Assembly: GCF_900102615.1 (NCBI RefSeq)
Contig: NZ_FMYV01000005.1
Span: 124,001-188,000, forward strand
DNA length: 64,000 nucleotides
From: Geotoga petraea
Lineage (GTDB): Bacteria; Thermotogota; Thermotogae; Petrotogales; Petrotogaceae
Direction of reading: 5' to 3'
The position numbers were made by a program, and so were the translations under genes. Shown here piece by piece: positions 16,609-27,003 of the stretch. Position 1 is the stretch's first letter. Every line of letters starts with the position of its first letter. The notes under the pieces were generated by a model. That model saw only the letters and a list, made by a program, of their open reading frames with translations. It was not told the DNA's origin and did not search any database.

Positions 16609-17436
16609 TTGGTAAAAGAAAAGCGTTTAAACCGTAGTATTTTAGTTTTTTTTATTCTTTATGTAGCTTTGGGTATTGTTAATTTTTTTATTTATGACCA
16701 AGAATTAACAGGCGTAGCCCAGAGATGGAGTGTTAATCTTGGAGAGAGTAGCAGTATCTGGACACAGATAAATCCAATGACTTTAATTATGTCTGGACTG
16801 ATTATTTTGATTTTAATATTCTTTGCAAGAACTGTTAAATTCGAAAGAATCCCTGGTAGAAAACAAAGCTTAATAGAATTAATGTTCGATTATTTTTGGG
16901 AGTTGGTAGAAGATTCAGTTCCTGACAAAAAATTTAGAAAATCTACTTTCATTATTTCTATGAGTTTATTTCTTTTTATTGCTTTCGCAAATGTAATAAG
17001 TGGAATTCCCGGTATAGATGTAGTTCCTACTGGTGATGGAGGACTAAGTATCGAGCTATTTACTAACACTTGGTATACTCCTACATCTGATTTAAACACT
17101 AATTTGACTTTTGCTTTAATGGTTTTTGTTATTAGCCATTTTTTTGCAATAAGGTCAAAAGGATTTGGAAAATGGCTTAAATCATTTTTCGAACCAACTC
17201 CTATTATGTTTCCAATGAATTTAATCAGTGAACTTGCAAAACCAATTTCTCACTCATTAAGGCTTTTTGGCAATATCATGGGTGGAAGCATATTGGTATT
17301 GATTATTTCTTATATGCTTAAATATTTTGTTCTCCCTGTATTTTTATGGGGATTTTTTGGTTGGTTTGTTGGCCTTATTCAGGCTTTTGTTTTTGCATTA
17401 TTGGCTATTGCTTATATAGGATCATTATTAGAATAA
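16609..17436 (+). CDS. atpB: ATP synthase Fo subunit a
   Basis: The stator membrane subunit that forms the ion half-channels. At 275 residues with about six helices it contains the invariant arginine in SHSLRLFGNIMGG near residue 225 and an acidic C-terminal end (IGSLLE). FFEPTPIMFPMNLI is the usual preceding block. Translation starts at TTG 16609 after GGGGGTG. With the Na+-type c subunit encoded next, the channel is expected to conduct Na+. Confidence 0.95.
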   Translation: MVKEKRLNRSILVFFILYVALGIVNFFIYDQELTGVAQRWSVNLGESSSIWTQINPMTLIMSGLIILILIFFARTVKFERIPGRKQSLIELMFDYFWELVEDSVPDKKFRKSTFIISMSLFLFIAFANVISGIPGIDVVPTGDGGLSIELFTNTWYTPTSDLNTNLTFALMVFVISHFFAIRSKGFGKWLKSFFEPTPIMFPMNLISELAKPISHSLRLFGNIMGGSILVLIISYMLKYFVLPVFLWGFFGWFVGLIQAFVFALLAIAYIGSLLE

Positions 17437-17460
17437 AACCTAAAAAGGAGGAGTATTTAT

Positions 17461-17751
17461 ATGGATTTACAACAAATGCTTCAAAGTTTAATTACAGAAG
17501 GCGGAGCAATCGGTTGGGGATTGTATTACTTAGGTAAATTGTTAGGCGCAGGATTGGCTATGGGTATTGGAGCTATTGGACCTGGTATAGGAGAAGGTAA
17601 CGTTGGAGCTCACGCCATGGATTCAATTGCAAGACAACCTGAAATGTCAGGTACTATAACAACCAGAATGCTTTTAGCTATGGCTGTTACAGAGTCAACA
17701 GGTCTTTACTCACTTGTTGTTTCATTAGTATTATTATTTGTTCTTCCGTAA
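17461..17751 (+). CDS. atpE: ATP synthase Fo subunit c, two-carboxylate Na+ type
   Basis: The rotor-ring subunit, 96 residues with two helices joined by the polar loop ARQPE (57-61). Aligned with the Ilyobacter tartaricus Na+ ring (offset 13 residues), V76, E78, S79, T80 and Y83 match the sodium ligands V63, E65, S66, T67 and Y70. Position 45 is Glu (in PGIGEGN) where Ilyobacter has Gln32. The E45/E78 pair matches the two-carboxylate motif described for Fusobacterium nucleatum. Strong ribosome binding site AGGAGGAG. Na+ coupling is an inference from these residues. Confidence 0.95.
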   Translation: MDLQQMLQSLITEGGAIGWGLYYLGKLLGAGLAMGIGAIGPGIGEGNVGAHAMDSIARQPEMSGTITTRMLLAMAVTESTGLYSLVVSLVLLFVLP

Positions 17752-17788
17752 GATTCAAGATTAAAACCCAAAAAAGGGGTGAAGTATA

Positions 17789-18283
17789 TTGTTATCATTT
17801 AATTTGACTTCAATAATAAACTTATTGGGTTTTTTAGTTTTCATGCTATTTATGTATAAACTATTATATAAACCTTATTTTGATATGACTGATAAAAGAA
17901 AAGAAGAAGTCGAAAAAAACCTAAATGAAGCTGAAAGATTGAGAGTAGAAGCTCAAAATTTAAAAGAAAAAAATGAAAAAGAAATGTCTGAAGTGAGAGA
18001 CAAAAAAGACGAGATAATAAAAAACGCCGAAGAAAATGCTAAAAATATAACAAAAAAAGCAAAAGAAGAAGCAGAAACTGAAAAGAAAAGAATTATTGCT
18101 TCTGCAGAAAAAGAAGCTGTAGAACTGAAAGAAAAAGCAATGCAAGATGTTCAAGCTAAAGTTGTTCAAATGGCTTTAAATGTTTCTTCTATGATTTTAA
18201 AAGAAAAAATAGACAGAAAAACAAACGAAGAGCTTGTAAGTAGGGCATTAAAAACCTTGAATAATCAAGGTGATAATTTATGA
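17789..18283 (+). CDS. atpF: ATP synthase Fo subunit b
   Basis: Peripheral-stalk subunit of 164 residues: one N-terminal membrane helix (about 8-26), then a long, highly charged helix rich in Glu/Lys/Ala (about 35-135) that dimerises as the stator stalk. Translation starts at TTG 17789 after AGGGGTGA. The stop overlaps the atpH ATG by 4 nt. Confidence 0.94.
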   Translation: MLSFNLTSIINLLGFLVFMLFMYKLLYKPYFDMTDKRKEEVEKNLNEAERLRVEAQNLKEKNEKEMSEVRDKKDEIIKNAEENAKNITKKAKEEAETEKKRIIASAEKEAVELKEKAMQDVQAKVVQMALNVSSMILKEKIDRKTNEELVSRALKTLNNQGDNL

Positions 18284-18837
18284 GAAACTCATATTCAGTA
18301 GCTAAAAGATATTCTGACGCACTAATTAACTTACTTTCTGAAAATAAAAAATTAAATGAATTGGATACTTATATATCAAACCTTCAGAATATCATTAGCG
18401 AGATGAATGAGAATCAGGTTTTTTATGATTTAATCAATAGCCCTTTACTTCCAGATGATTTGATTACAAAAAAAATTGTAGAAAAAGCTAACACAGAAGA
18501 TGAAGTATTTAAAAAATTTTTAAATTTCATTGTAATAAAAAAGAGGCAGAATCTTTTGCCTCTAGTTTCAAAATTATTGATTAATTTTTCTTATGAACTG
18601 AAAAACATAGTTTTAGTAGATTTAATTTCAGCTAAAGAATTAGAAGAGTCAACTATCGATACAATTAAAAATAACCTTAAATCTAAAACTGGCAGAAATG
18701 TTAATTTGGATTTGACTATTGACGAGAGCCTAATAGGAGGAATCCAAATTTACCTCGATGATAAACTGTTTGATTATTCTGTTAAAGGATATTTGAATAG
18801 TGTCAAAGAAATTTATGCCGTAAATGGGGGTGATTGA
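18280..18837 (+). CDS. atpH: ATP synthase F1 subunit delta
   Basis: The 185-residue subunit linking the b stalk to the top of the alpha3beta3 head. The N-terminal helical domain begins [12 protein letters not shown], and the C-terminal [22 protein letters not shown] is the family's most conserved element. ATG overlaps the end of atpF (ATGA), so translation is coupled. Confidence 0.94.
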   Translation: MRNSYSVAKRYSDALINLLSENKKLNELDTYISNLQNIISEMNENQVFYDLINSPLLPDDLITKKIVEKANTEDEVFKKFLNFIVIKKRQNLLPLVSKLLINFSYELKNIVLVDLISAKELEESTIDTIKNNLKSKTGRNVNLDLTIDESLIGGIQIYLDDKLFDYSVKGYLNSVKEIYAVNGGD

Positions 18838-18839
18838 TT

Positions 18840-20357
18840 TTGCGAATTAATCCTGATGAATTAACAAAGGTTATTGAAGAAAGAATTAAAAGCTATGAAA
18901 GCGGCGAAATAAAAGAAGTTGGCTGGGTTATGCAAGTAAGTGATGGAATAGTTAGAGCTTACGGAATGAAAGAAACAATGGCCAACGAATTAGTTGAAAT
19001 ACATACTCAGTCTGATAAAACTGTTTATGGGCTTGCAATGAATTTAGAAGAGGATAATATAGGTATTATTGCCCTTGATGATTTCAAAGAAATTAAAGAA
19101 GGGGATAAGGTTTTAAGAACCAATAGAGTTATCGAAATTCCAGTTGGAGAAAATCTACTTGGAAGAGTAGTTAATCCTTTGGGTATACCTTTAGATGGCA
19201 AAGGTGAAATAAAAGAAAATGATTTTTTCCCAATAGAAAGAAAAGCACAAGGGGTTATTACAAGAAAGCCTGTTGATACTCCTCTACAAACTGGTTTAAA
19301 GATCATTGACGCTATAATACCTATTGGTAGAGGTCAAAGAGAACTGATAATAGGTGACAGACAAACTGGTAAATCAGCAATTGCAATAGATACTATTATC
19401 AATCAAAAAGGTCAAAATGTTAAGTGTATATATGTTGCAATAGGTCAAAAATCATCTGCTGTAGCAAGAAATATAGCCCAATTAGAAAAACATGGGGCTA
19501 TGGAATATACAACTATAGTTTCTGCTTCAGCTTCTGATCCCGCCTCATTACAATATTTGGCTCCATATGCAGGTGCAGCTCTTGGAGAATATTTTATGTT
19601 CAAGGGAGAGGATGCTTTAGTTGTTTATGATGATTTATCAAAACATGCATCTGCTTATAGAGAAATTTCATTGTTGTTAAGAAGACCACCTGGTAGAGAA
19701 GCTTATCCAGGAGACATTTTTTATTTGCATTCAAAGTTATTAGAAAGAGCGGCAAGATTAAATGATGATTTTGGTGGTGGGTCTTTAACTGCATTACCAA
19801 TTATTGAGACTCAAGCAAATGATATATCAGCTTATATTCCTACAAATGTTATTTCAATAACAGACGGCCAGATTTACCTTGAACCAAGTTTATTTTATTC
19901 CGGATTTAGACCTGCTATAAACATAGGGTTATCTGTTTCAAGAGTTGGTGGTTCTGCTCAAACAAAAGCTATCAAAAAAGTTTCTGGATCTTTGAAGCTT
20001 GATTTAGCTCAATATAGAGAACTTGAGTCTTTTTCTCAATTTTCTTCAGATTTAGATGAGTCAACTAAGAAACAGTTGTTAAAAGGTGAAAAGTTGATGG
20101 AATTACTAAAACAAAAACAATATTCTCCATTATCAGTTGAAGAACAAGTTGTGCTACTTTATGCGGCTAACGAAGGCTACCTTATGGAAATTGAAACAGA
20201 AAATATAAGCAATTTTGAAAAATCAATTTTGTCTTTTATGAAAACAGAAAAATCAAATTTAATGAATAAATTAGCTGAAAAGAAAGAACTAACAGATGAT
20301 ATTAAAGAAGAGCTTAATTCTTCTATTAAACAATTTATGAAATCTTTCAATGCCTAA
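18840..20357 (+). CDS. atpA: ATP synthase F1 subunit alpha
   Basis: Regulatory nucleotide-binding subunit of F1, 505 residues from TTG 18840. An in-frame TTG at 18834 abuts the GGGGGTGA site directly, so the one 6 nt downstream is preferred. The P-loop is [10 protein letters not shown] near residue 170. The arginine-finger region [10 protein letters not shown] and the long conserved [14 protein letters not shown] block are present. The family's usual length and domain order (beta-barrel, nucleotide-binding, helical) are intact. Confidence 0.96.
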   Translation: MRINPDELTKVIEERIKSYESGEIKEVGWVMQVSDGIVRAYGMKETMANELVEIHTQSDKTVYGLAMNLEEDNIGIIALDDFKEIKEGDKVLRTNRVIEIPVGENLLGRVVNPLGIPLDGKGEIKENDFFPIERKAQGVITRKPVDTPLQTGLKIIDAIIPIGRGQRELIIGDRQTGKSAIAIDTIINQKGQNVKCIYVAIGQKSSAVARNIAQLEKHGAMEYTTIVSASASDPASLQYLAPYAGAALGEYFMFKGEDALVVYDDLSKHASAYREISLLLRRPPGREAYPGDIFYLHSKLLERAARLNDDFGGGSLTALPIIETQANDISAYIPTNVISITDGQIYLEPSLFYSGFRPAINIGLSVSRVGGSAQTKAIKKVSGSLKLDLAQYRELESFSQFSSDLDESTKKQLLKGEKLMELLKQKQYSPLSVEEQVVLLYAANEGYLMEIETENISNFEKSILSFMKTEKSNLMNKLAEKKELTDDIKEELNSSIKQFMKSFNA

Positions 20358-20371
20358 TGGCGGTGATTTAA

Positions 20372-21208
20372 TTGAGTAGAGGAAAATTACGTGTTATAAA
20401 AAGAAGGATAGCATCTACCAATTCTACAAAACAAATAACAAGAGCTATGCAAATGGTTGCTTCGGCAAGGTTAAATAAAATAAAAAAAGGTATAGACCCT
20501 ATTAGGGAATACGCTAAAGAAGCTCGAAAAATTATTCAGAAAATTTCGCCTCAAGATGATTCTATTTATAATAGAAAAAATGGTGAAACGGTTATAGTTA
20601 CAATAACTCCTGACATGGGACTTGGTGGATCCTTTGCTTCTGATTTAGCCAACAGAGCTAAAAAAGAAGCAGAAAAAATAGACAACTTTAAAGGGTATTA
20701 TGTAGTAGGTACTCGAGGTAACATTGAATTAAAAGGGACTAACAAAGTTTTATTATCAAGAACAAACTTATATGAGATTCCTAACGAAGTAAATGCTGAA
20801 TATATACTTGATGATATTTTAGATTTTTTAAAAGATGAAAGTATTTCAGACATAAAAGTAGTTTATGGTGAATTGAAAAACCCATTAATACAATTACCAA
20901 AAACTGTAGATCTTTTACCCATAAAATATGAAGCTGAAATCGATTCAAGATATGAATATGAACCAGATTCAACAGTTTTGTTCGAAGAAGCATCTTATCT
21001 TTATTTGTTATCACAAGTTTTTTTGTATATTTACGAAACAAAATTATCAGAACTATATGCAAGGCAAAATGCAATGAAAAATGCAACAGAAAATGCTGAA
21101 AATTTAATTGAAGAACTAAACTTAGAATATAACAAAATGAGACAAGCTTCTATAACACAAGAATTAATAGAAATTGTTAACGGAGCTCAAGCATTGCAAG
21201 ATAGCTGA
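20372..21208 (+). CDS. atpG: ATP synthase F1 subunit gamma
   Basis: Central-shaft subunit, 278 residues. The N-terminal coiled-coil helix starts LRVIKRRIASTNSTKQITRAM with conserved MVASARL, and the C-terminal helix (ARQNAMKNATENA...RQASITQELIEIVNGAQAL) completes the shaft. Translation starts at TTG 20372 after GGCGGTGA. Confidence 0.95.
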   Translation: MSRGKLRVIKRRIASTNSTKQITRAMQMVASARLNKIKKGIDPIREYAKEARKIIQKISPQDDSIYNRKNGETVIVTITPDMGLGGSFASDLANRAKKEAEKIDNFKGYYVVGTRGNIELKGTNKVLLSRTNLYEIPNEVNAEYILDDILDFLKDESISDIKVVYGELKNPLIQLPKTVDLLPIKYEAEIDSRYEYEPDSTVLFEEASYLYLLSQVFLYIYETKLSELYARQNAMKNATENAENLIEELNLEYNKMRQASITQELIEIVNGAQALQDS

Positions 21209-21221
21209 TGAACGGAGGTGA

Positions 21222-22637
<1,416 letters not shown>

Positions 22638-22651
22638 AAGGGGGGTTTTTA

Positions 22652-23053
22652 ATGTTTAACGTTAAATTAGTAACTCCCTCCGGAATAAAATATCAAGGTA
22701 AAGCAAAATATGTAGAATATGATACAGTAGACGGTGGTATGGGAGTTTTGCAGAATAGACTCCCAATAGTTGCAAAACTAAAATTAGCTCCACTTAAGAT
22801 TGTTGAAGAAAACGATAATGAAGTATATTATGCAGTTTTGGGTGGGTTAGTTGATATGGATGGCGATAATTTAACAATTATTTCAACTGATGCTGAAAAA
22901 CCTGAAGATATTGATGTGGATAACGCTATGAAGGCTGTTAAACAAGCTGAAGAAAGATTAAAAAATGAAGATGATAAAATTCAAAGGACAAAGATCAAAG
23001 CATATATCGAAAAAAACATGACAAAAGTAAATATAGCAAAAAAAACAAAATAA
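22652..23053 (+). CDS. atpC: ATP synthase F1 subunit epsilon
   Basis: Rotor subunit of 133 residues: N-terminal beta-sandwich (KLVTPSGIKYQGKAKYVEYDTVDGG is the conserved start region, GVLQNRLP follows) and C-terminal helical hairpin (VKQAEERLKNEDDK) that can inhibit ATP hydrolysis. Last gene of the operon, followed at once by a strong terminator. Ribosome binding site AAGGGGGG. Confidence 0.93.
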   Translation: MFNVKLVTPSGIKYQGKAKYVEYDTVDGGMGVLQNRLPIVAKLKLAPLKIVEENDNEVYYAVLGGLVDMDGDNLTIISTDAEKPEDIDVDNAMKAVKQAEERLKNEDDKIQRTKIKAYIEKNMTKVNIAKKTK

Positions 23054-23087
23054 AAAATCGGTGATTTAAAATCACCGATTTTTTTAC
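23053..23087. terminator. Terminator of the ATP synthase operon
   Basis: A stem AAAATCGGTGATTT / AAATCACCGATTTT followed by a T run starts at the atpC stop codon. The convergent gene ends within it, so it probably works in both directions. Confidence 0.9.
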
Positions 23088-23767
23088 TTATTTATTAATT
23101 TCAATACTTTTTCTCCAAATACATCTTTTTGCTTTAATTTGTTTTTCAAACTTTCTAATTCTTCAAAATTTAATTTTAAATAATTGCTTTTTAGTTCTAT
23201 TATGTTGTTAAAAGCAATGGGTTTAAAAATTTTGCCATTAACATTAATTACTATTGAAAAAGTAGCATTTGAAAAATTTTGCATCAATTCTTCATCTAAA
23301 CTATTTGTAAATACAATAGAATTTTCAGTTAAATTACATATACTCAAAGCTGTAATATCAAGTAATTTTTTCTCTTCTAAAAAAACAAAGCGTTTATCAA
23401 TATTTTTCTGTAAATGTACTTGTAATCCCTTTTTATAAACCATATTTTGATATAAATAATAATAATCTTTACCTATAAAAAACAAATGAATCCCAAAAAA
23501 ATCAACAATCTGAGATATCAATTTAACATCAAAACTTTTTAAATTCTTTTTTTTGATAAAAAAAACGTAGTAAAAAATCCCTTTTTCCAGGTTTTTTTGT
23601 ACACTTTTAATTAGAGAAGAATTATCCTTATAATTTTCTAAAAATAAAACGTCTCTTTTTATTTTTTTTGGCATTTCAATAGAATTAGTTTTCAACAATT
23701 TCACATATTTTTTTAGCTTATATTCCTCATAGATAATCTTAAACTTTTTTATCAACATTTCTCTCAA
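23084..23767 (-). CDS. Uncharacterised protein
   Basis: Not recognised. About 225 residues, basic and rich in Phe/Leu/Lys, with no signal peptide or clear membrane helix. The centre (VKLISQIVDFFGIHLFFIGK) looks like an alpha/beta segment. Start is uncertain: TTG 23767 or ATG 23758, neither with a strong ribosome binding site; both overlap the upstream gene, implying coupling. It is the third gene of a unit with the M18 aminopeptidase and another unknown gene. It may be a lineage-specific protein. Confidence 0.6.
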   Translation of the reverse strand: MREMLIKKFKIIYEEYKLKKYVKLLKTNSIEMPKKIKRDVLFLENYKDNSSLIKSVQKNLEKGIFYYVFFIKKKNLKSFDVKLISQIVDFFGIHLFFIGKDYYYLYQNMVYKKGLQVHLQKNIDKRFVFLEEKKLLDITALSICNLTENSIVFTNSLDEELMQNFSNATFSIVINVNGKIFKPIAFNNIIELKSNYLKLNFEELESLKNKLKQKDVFGEKVLKLINK

Positions 23768-24317
23768 CTTCTTTAATGTATCTACTGTATTTTTTTATTA
23801 AAATTTCTTTTTCCTTGTTGAGTACAACAAATTTGTTATTTTTGTCAATGTCCAAAACAAAATAATGTTCACTTTCATAACTTACTTTATTTTCTTTTAT
23901 ATAATAATTATAAAGTTTTATATTTAGACCATTTCTCATTAAAACAAGTGTTGGTAATTTATAAAAATAAACATAACTTTTTATTGTTTCTAACATTTTC
24001 AATATGTTATCAGCGTTGAGGATTTTTAAGTGTAAAACGACTAAATCAGTTCTTATCAAGCTTGAATATAAATAAAAATTGTTATTTAATGACTCATAAA
24101 ATTTACCATATATTATTTTTGTACCATTTATATTGAATAAAAAATTTTCGTTGTTAATTTCGTATTTCTTATCCTTGAAGTATAAGTACAAATTATCCTT
24201 ATCTAAAACTGTACAAACAGAATCCCAGTCCGAAAAGGACCAAGATTCTGTTGATATAGTATAAGTAATTTGATCAAATTCTAAGCTGTTTACAGGATTA
24301 CCTGCAAAGATTTTCAT
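23739..24317 (-). CDS. Uncharacterised protein downstream of aminopeptidase
   Basis: Not recognised. 192 residues, soluble, rich in aromatic residues and Asn/Lys, probably mostly beta-sheet (alternating strands such as NLYLYFKDKKYEINNENFLF). Its ATG overlaps the aminopeptidase stop (TAATG), and its end overlaps the next unknown gene by 29 nt, so all three are one translationally coupled unit. No catalytic motif is seen. Confidence 0.65.
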   Translation of the reverse strand: MKIFAGNPVNSLEFDQITYTISTESWSFSDWDSVCTVLDKDNLYLYFKDKKYEINNENFLFNINGTKIIYGKFYESLNNNFYLYSSLIRTDLVVLHLKILNADNILKMLETIKSYVYFYKLPTLVLMRNGLNIKLYNYYIKENKVSYESEHYFVLDIDKNNKFVVLNKEKEILIKKYSRYIKEVERNVDKKV

Positions 24318-25720
24318 TAGTTATTCTCCATAAATGCCTTATACGCTTTGTGTGTTTCGTATAAATCTCCTTTTGAAGCAATTTCAAGAGGGGCATGCAT
24401 TCCTAACAAAGGAACCCCTGCGTCTATTACATCCATATTTTTTTCAGCGAAAAATTTTGCTATTGTTCCTCCACCTCCAAGATCTGTTCTTCCCAATTCT
24501 CCAGTTTGCCATAGAATTTCATTGTCATTCCATATTTTTCTAATTCTACCTACTACCTCGGCATTAGCATCGTTTGTGCCACCTTTTCCTCTCACGCCTG
24601 TATATTTTGTCAATACTATTCCATAATTTAGTTTAGGAGCATTATAAGAGTCATGAGCGTCCTTATAATTTGGGTCTAGTGCTGCAGATACATCTGATGA
24701 CAACATAGTTGAATTTACTAACGCTTCTTCAATTGCAACTGAAACATCTTTACCTTCTAACTTAAGCAATCTTTTCAAAATAGGAATCCAAAAATGGTTT
24801 TTTGCACCTGTATTACTGTCTGAACCAATTTCTTCCTTATCAACTAATAGAATAGCTGGGGATTTCCCTTTTGGTTTCACTTCACTAATTGCCGTTAATG
24901 AAGTATAAGCACATATTCTATCATCATGACCATAAGCTGCAATAAGGCTTCTATCCAAGCCTACATCTCTTGAATTAAATGCTGGAACAATTTCGAGTTC
25001 TGCTGAAATAAAATCTTCTTCAGTTAGTCCATATTTTTCATTTAAGATATTCAATACGTTTAGTTTCACTGGATCTTTAATTTTATCTTCATCTTCGTAA
25101 GAAATAGCAATTGTTCCCAAAATCATATTCATTTTTTCAGCTTCAAAAGCTTCTGGTAAAGATTTCTTATTTCTATCTAAATGTGGTAATAAATCAGAAA
25201 TTATAAAAATAGGATCTTTTTCATCATCTCCTATAGATACTTCAACTTCTTCGCCTTTCGAGTTTATAACAACACCATGCAATTCTAAAGGAATATTAAA
25301 CCAATGATATTTTTTAATTCCTCCATAATAATGTGTTTTTGCCATAGCTATTTCAGTATCTTCATAAAAAGGTTGAGGTTTAAAATCTATTCTTGGAGCA
25401 TCTAAGTGACTTCCAACAACATTAATACCCTTTGAAATTTCATCATTATAAACTAAAGCAAAGATTGATTTACCCCGGTTTATATAATAAACTTTATCCC
25501 CTTTCTTTATTTTTCCTTCATTTTCATAAAAATCAAGAGGTTTAAAACCTTCTTTTTTTAAAATTTCTATAGAGTTTTTTACTGCTTTCCTCTCGGTTTT
25601 TGAAATATCCATGAATTTCTTATAAGATTCTGCATATTCAAAAACTTGTTCCTTTGAATTCTTTTCCCATACGTTTTTTCGGTTTATGGTTAATTTTTTT
25701 TGTAGTTCTTTGAAATCCAT
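24317..25720 (-). CDS. M18-family aminopeptidase
   Basis: Zinc aminopeptidase of the aspartyl aminopeptidase/ApeA family that removes N-terminal residues from peptides in the cytoplasm. At 467 residues it shows the metal-site blocks GSHLDAPRIDFKPQP (about 101-115), DKEEIGSDSNTGA with the catalytic glutamates, YGHDDRICAY, and LGMHAPLEIASKGD with the terminal zinc histidine. Ribosome binding site GGAGGTGAG. It may degrade peptides imported by the oligopeptide transporter at 28100-36811; that link is inference. Confidence 0.92.
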   Translation of the reverse strand: MDFKELQKKLTINRKNVWEKNSKEQVFEYAESYKKFMDISKTERKAVKNSIEILKKEGFKPLDFYENEGKIKKGDKVYYINRGKSIFALVYNDEISKGINVVGSHLDAPRIDFKPQPFYEDTEIAMAKTHYYGGIKKYHWFNIPLELHGVVINSKGEEVEVSIGDDEKDPIFIISDLLPHLDRNKKSLPEAFEAEKMNMILGTIAISYEDEDKIKDPVKLNVLNILNEKYGLTEEDFISAELEIVPAFNSRDVGLDRSLIAAYGHDDRICAYTSLTAISEVKPKGKSPAILLVDKEEIGSDSNTGAKNHFWIPILKRLLKLEGKDVSVAIEEALVNSTMLSSDVSAALDPNYKDAHDSYNAPKLNYGIVLTKYTGVRGKGGTNDANAEVVGRIRKIWNDNEILWQTGELGRTDLGGGGTIAKFFAEKNMDVIDAGVPLLGMHAPLEIASKGDLYETHKAYKAFMENN

Positions 25721-25776
25721 AATCTCACCTCCAAATATATTTTATCATATTTAACATAAAATAATTACAATAATAT

Positions 25777-25805
25777 TTTCATTTTTTATATTTTTACGCT
25801 ATAAT
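25777..25805 (+). promoter_or_regulatory. Candidate promoter for glpX
   Basis: TTTCAT (25777-25782), a 17-nt spacer and TATAAT (25800-25805). The -35 is poor. The transcript would carry the inverted repeats at 25821-25875. Confidence 0.45.
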
Positions 25806-25820
25806 ATAGTTGTAATAACA

Positions 25821-25875
25821 AATATATTATTTTCATTATGAAAATAATATATTATAGTTAACTTGACTAACTATA
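25821..25875 (+). repeat. Two adjacent inverted repeats in the glpX leader
   Basis: First: a perfect 14-bp inverted repeat, AATATATTATTTTC (25821-25834) and its complement (25840-25853), with a 5-nt loop. Second: an 8-bp repeat TATAGTTA (25853-25860) and TAACTATA (25868-25875), with a 7-nt loop. Both lie between the candidate promoter and the ribosome binding site. They could be repressor operators or RNA stems; neither is followed by a T run, so they are not terminators. Confidence 0.7.
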
Positions 25876-25903
25876 TTATATCATAATTGAAGGGGGAAGT
25901 TCA

Positions 25904-26965
25904 ATGGCTAAAGAGTTATATCCTGAAATAACTTTAGATTTAGTAAGGGTTACAGAAGCTGCTTCTTTGATGAGCAGTTTGTATTTAGGTTTTGGTAATA
26001 AAGAAGCTGTAGATGGCGCTGCTGTTGATGCAATGAGGGGAATGCTTGATTATATTGATATTAAAGGAAGAGTTGTTATAGGTGAAGGTGAAAAGGATGA
26101 AGCGCCTATGTTGTACTATGGCGAAAAAGTAGGTATGTGGGATGATGAATCAATAGAAATGGATATAGCCGTCGATCCCATAGATGGGACAAGATTGGTT
26201 GCTTATGGCCTTCCAAATGCTTTGAGTGTAATGGTCGGAGCTGAGAACGATAAGATTTTATGTTTACCGACATTTTATTCTTACAAGCTTGCAGTAGGAC
26301 CCGAATTAAAAGGAAAACTTGATTTGAATGCTTCTTTGAAGGAAAACATAAAAGTAGCCGCTGCAATTTTAGGTTTACCAATTTCTGAATTAACAGTTGT
26401 AGTTTTAAATAGAGAAAGACATAGAAAAATAATTGATGAAATAAGAGAAATAGGAGCAAGAATTAAGCTTATAGGTGATGGGGATATTGCTGGAGCAATT
26501 GCTACGTGCATGCCTGAAAGTGGTGTCAATATGTATGTTGGCATAGGAGGATCTCCTGAAGCTATATTAGCTGCAGCAGCTTTAAGAACTTTAGGCGGTG
26601 AAATGCAACTAAAAATCTGGCCAAGAGATGAAGAAGAAAGAAAGAAAATTAATTTGGAAGAATGGGATTTGAATAGAATATATATAACGGAAGAGTTAGT
26701 TGGTGGTGAACACGTTATATTCGCTGCTACTGGTGTAACAGACGGAGATTTTCTCAAGGGTGTAAAATATATAAAGGGAAAAGCAATAACAGAATCTATA
26801 GTTATGAGAACCTCTTCTGAAACTGTTAGAAGGATTACAACATACCATGACTTAAAAAAGAAAAAAATAAGGATTAAATCTCTTGACGGTGACGAAAAAT
26901 TCATCAATTTAAATAAAATAGAAGATGAAGGAACCTCAATATTAAAAAACAAATTATTTAGTTAA
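25904..26965 (+). CDS. glpX: Class II fructose-1,6-bisphosphatase
   Basis: Gluconeogenic phosphatase that converts fructose 1,6-bisphosphate to fructose 6-phosphate. The 353-residue protein has the inositol-monophosphatase-like metal motif DPIDGTRLVAYG near residues 91-102, GEGEKDEAPML upstream of it, the GDGDIAGAI strand and the GIGGSPEAILAAAALR block, all typical of GlpX. The ribosome binding site is GGGGGAAG. It is monocistronic with its own terminator; the leader has two inverted repeats suggesting regulation. Confidence 0.94.
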   Translation: MAKELYPEITLDLVRVTEAASLMSSLYLGFGNKEAVDGAAVDAMRGMLDYIDIKGRVVIGEGEKDEAPMLYYGEKVGMWDDESIEMDIAVDPIDGTRLVAYGLPNALSVMVGAENDKILCLPTFYSYKLAVGPELKGKLDLNASLKENIKVAAAILGLPISELTVVVLNRERHRKIIDEIREIGARIKLIGDGDIAGAIATCMPESGVNMYVGIGGSPEAILAAAALRTLGGEMQLKIWPRDEEERKKINLEEWDLNRIYITEELVGGEHVIFAATGVTDGDFLKGVKYIKGKAITESIVMRTSSETVRRITTYHDLKKKKIRIKSLDGDEKFINLNKIEDEGTSILKNKLFS

Positions 26966-26997
26966 AAAAAATACGAGCTTAAGCTCGTATTTTTTTT
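26964..26997. terminator. Terminator after glpX
   Basis: Near-perfect palindrome AAAAAAATACGAGC-TTAA-GCTCGTATTTTTTT starting at the glpX stop. It is symmetric and lies before the end of the convergent ferritin-like gene, so it acts on both strands. Confidence 0.92.
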
Positions 26998-27003
26998 AAT
27001 CAA

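Noticed and set aside
26281-26952. 223-codon frame antisense to glpX
   Set aside because: Ser/Ile/Phe-rich shadow of a clearly conserved gene, with no ribosome binding site of the usual strength.
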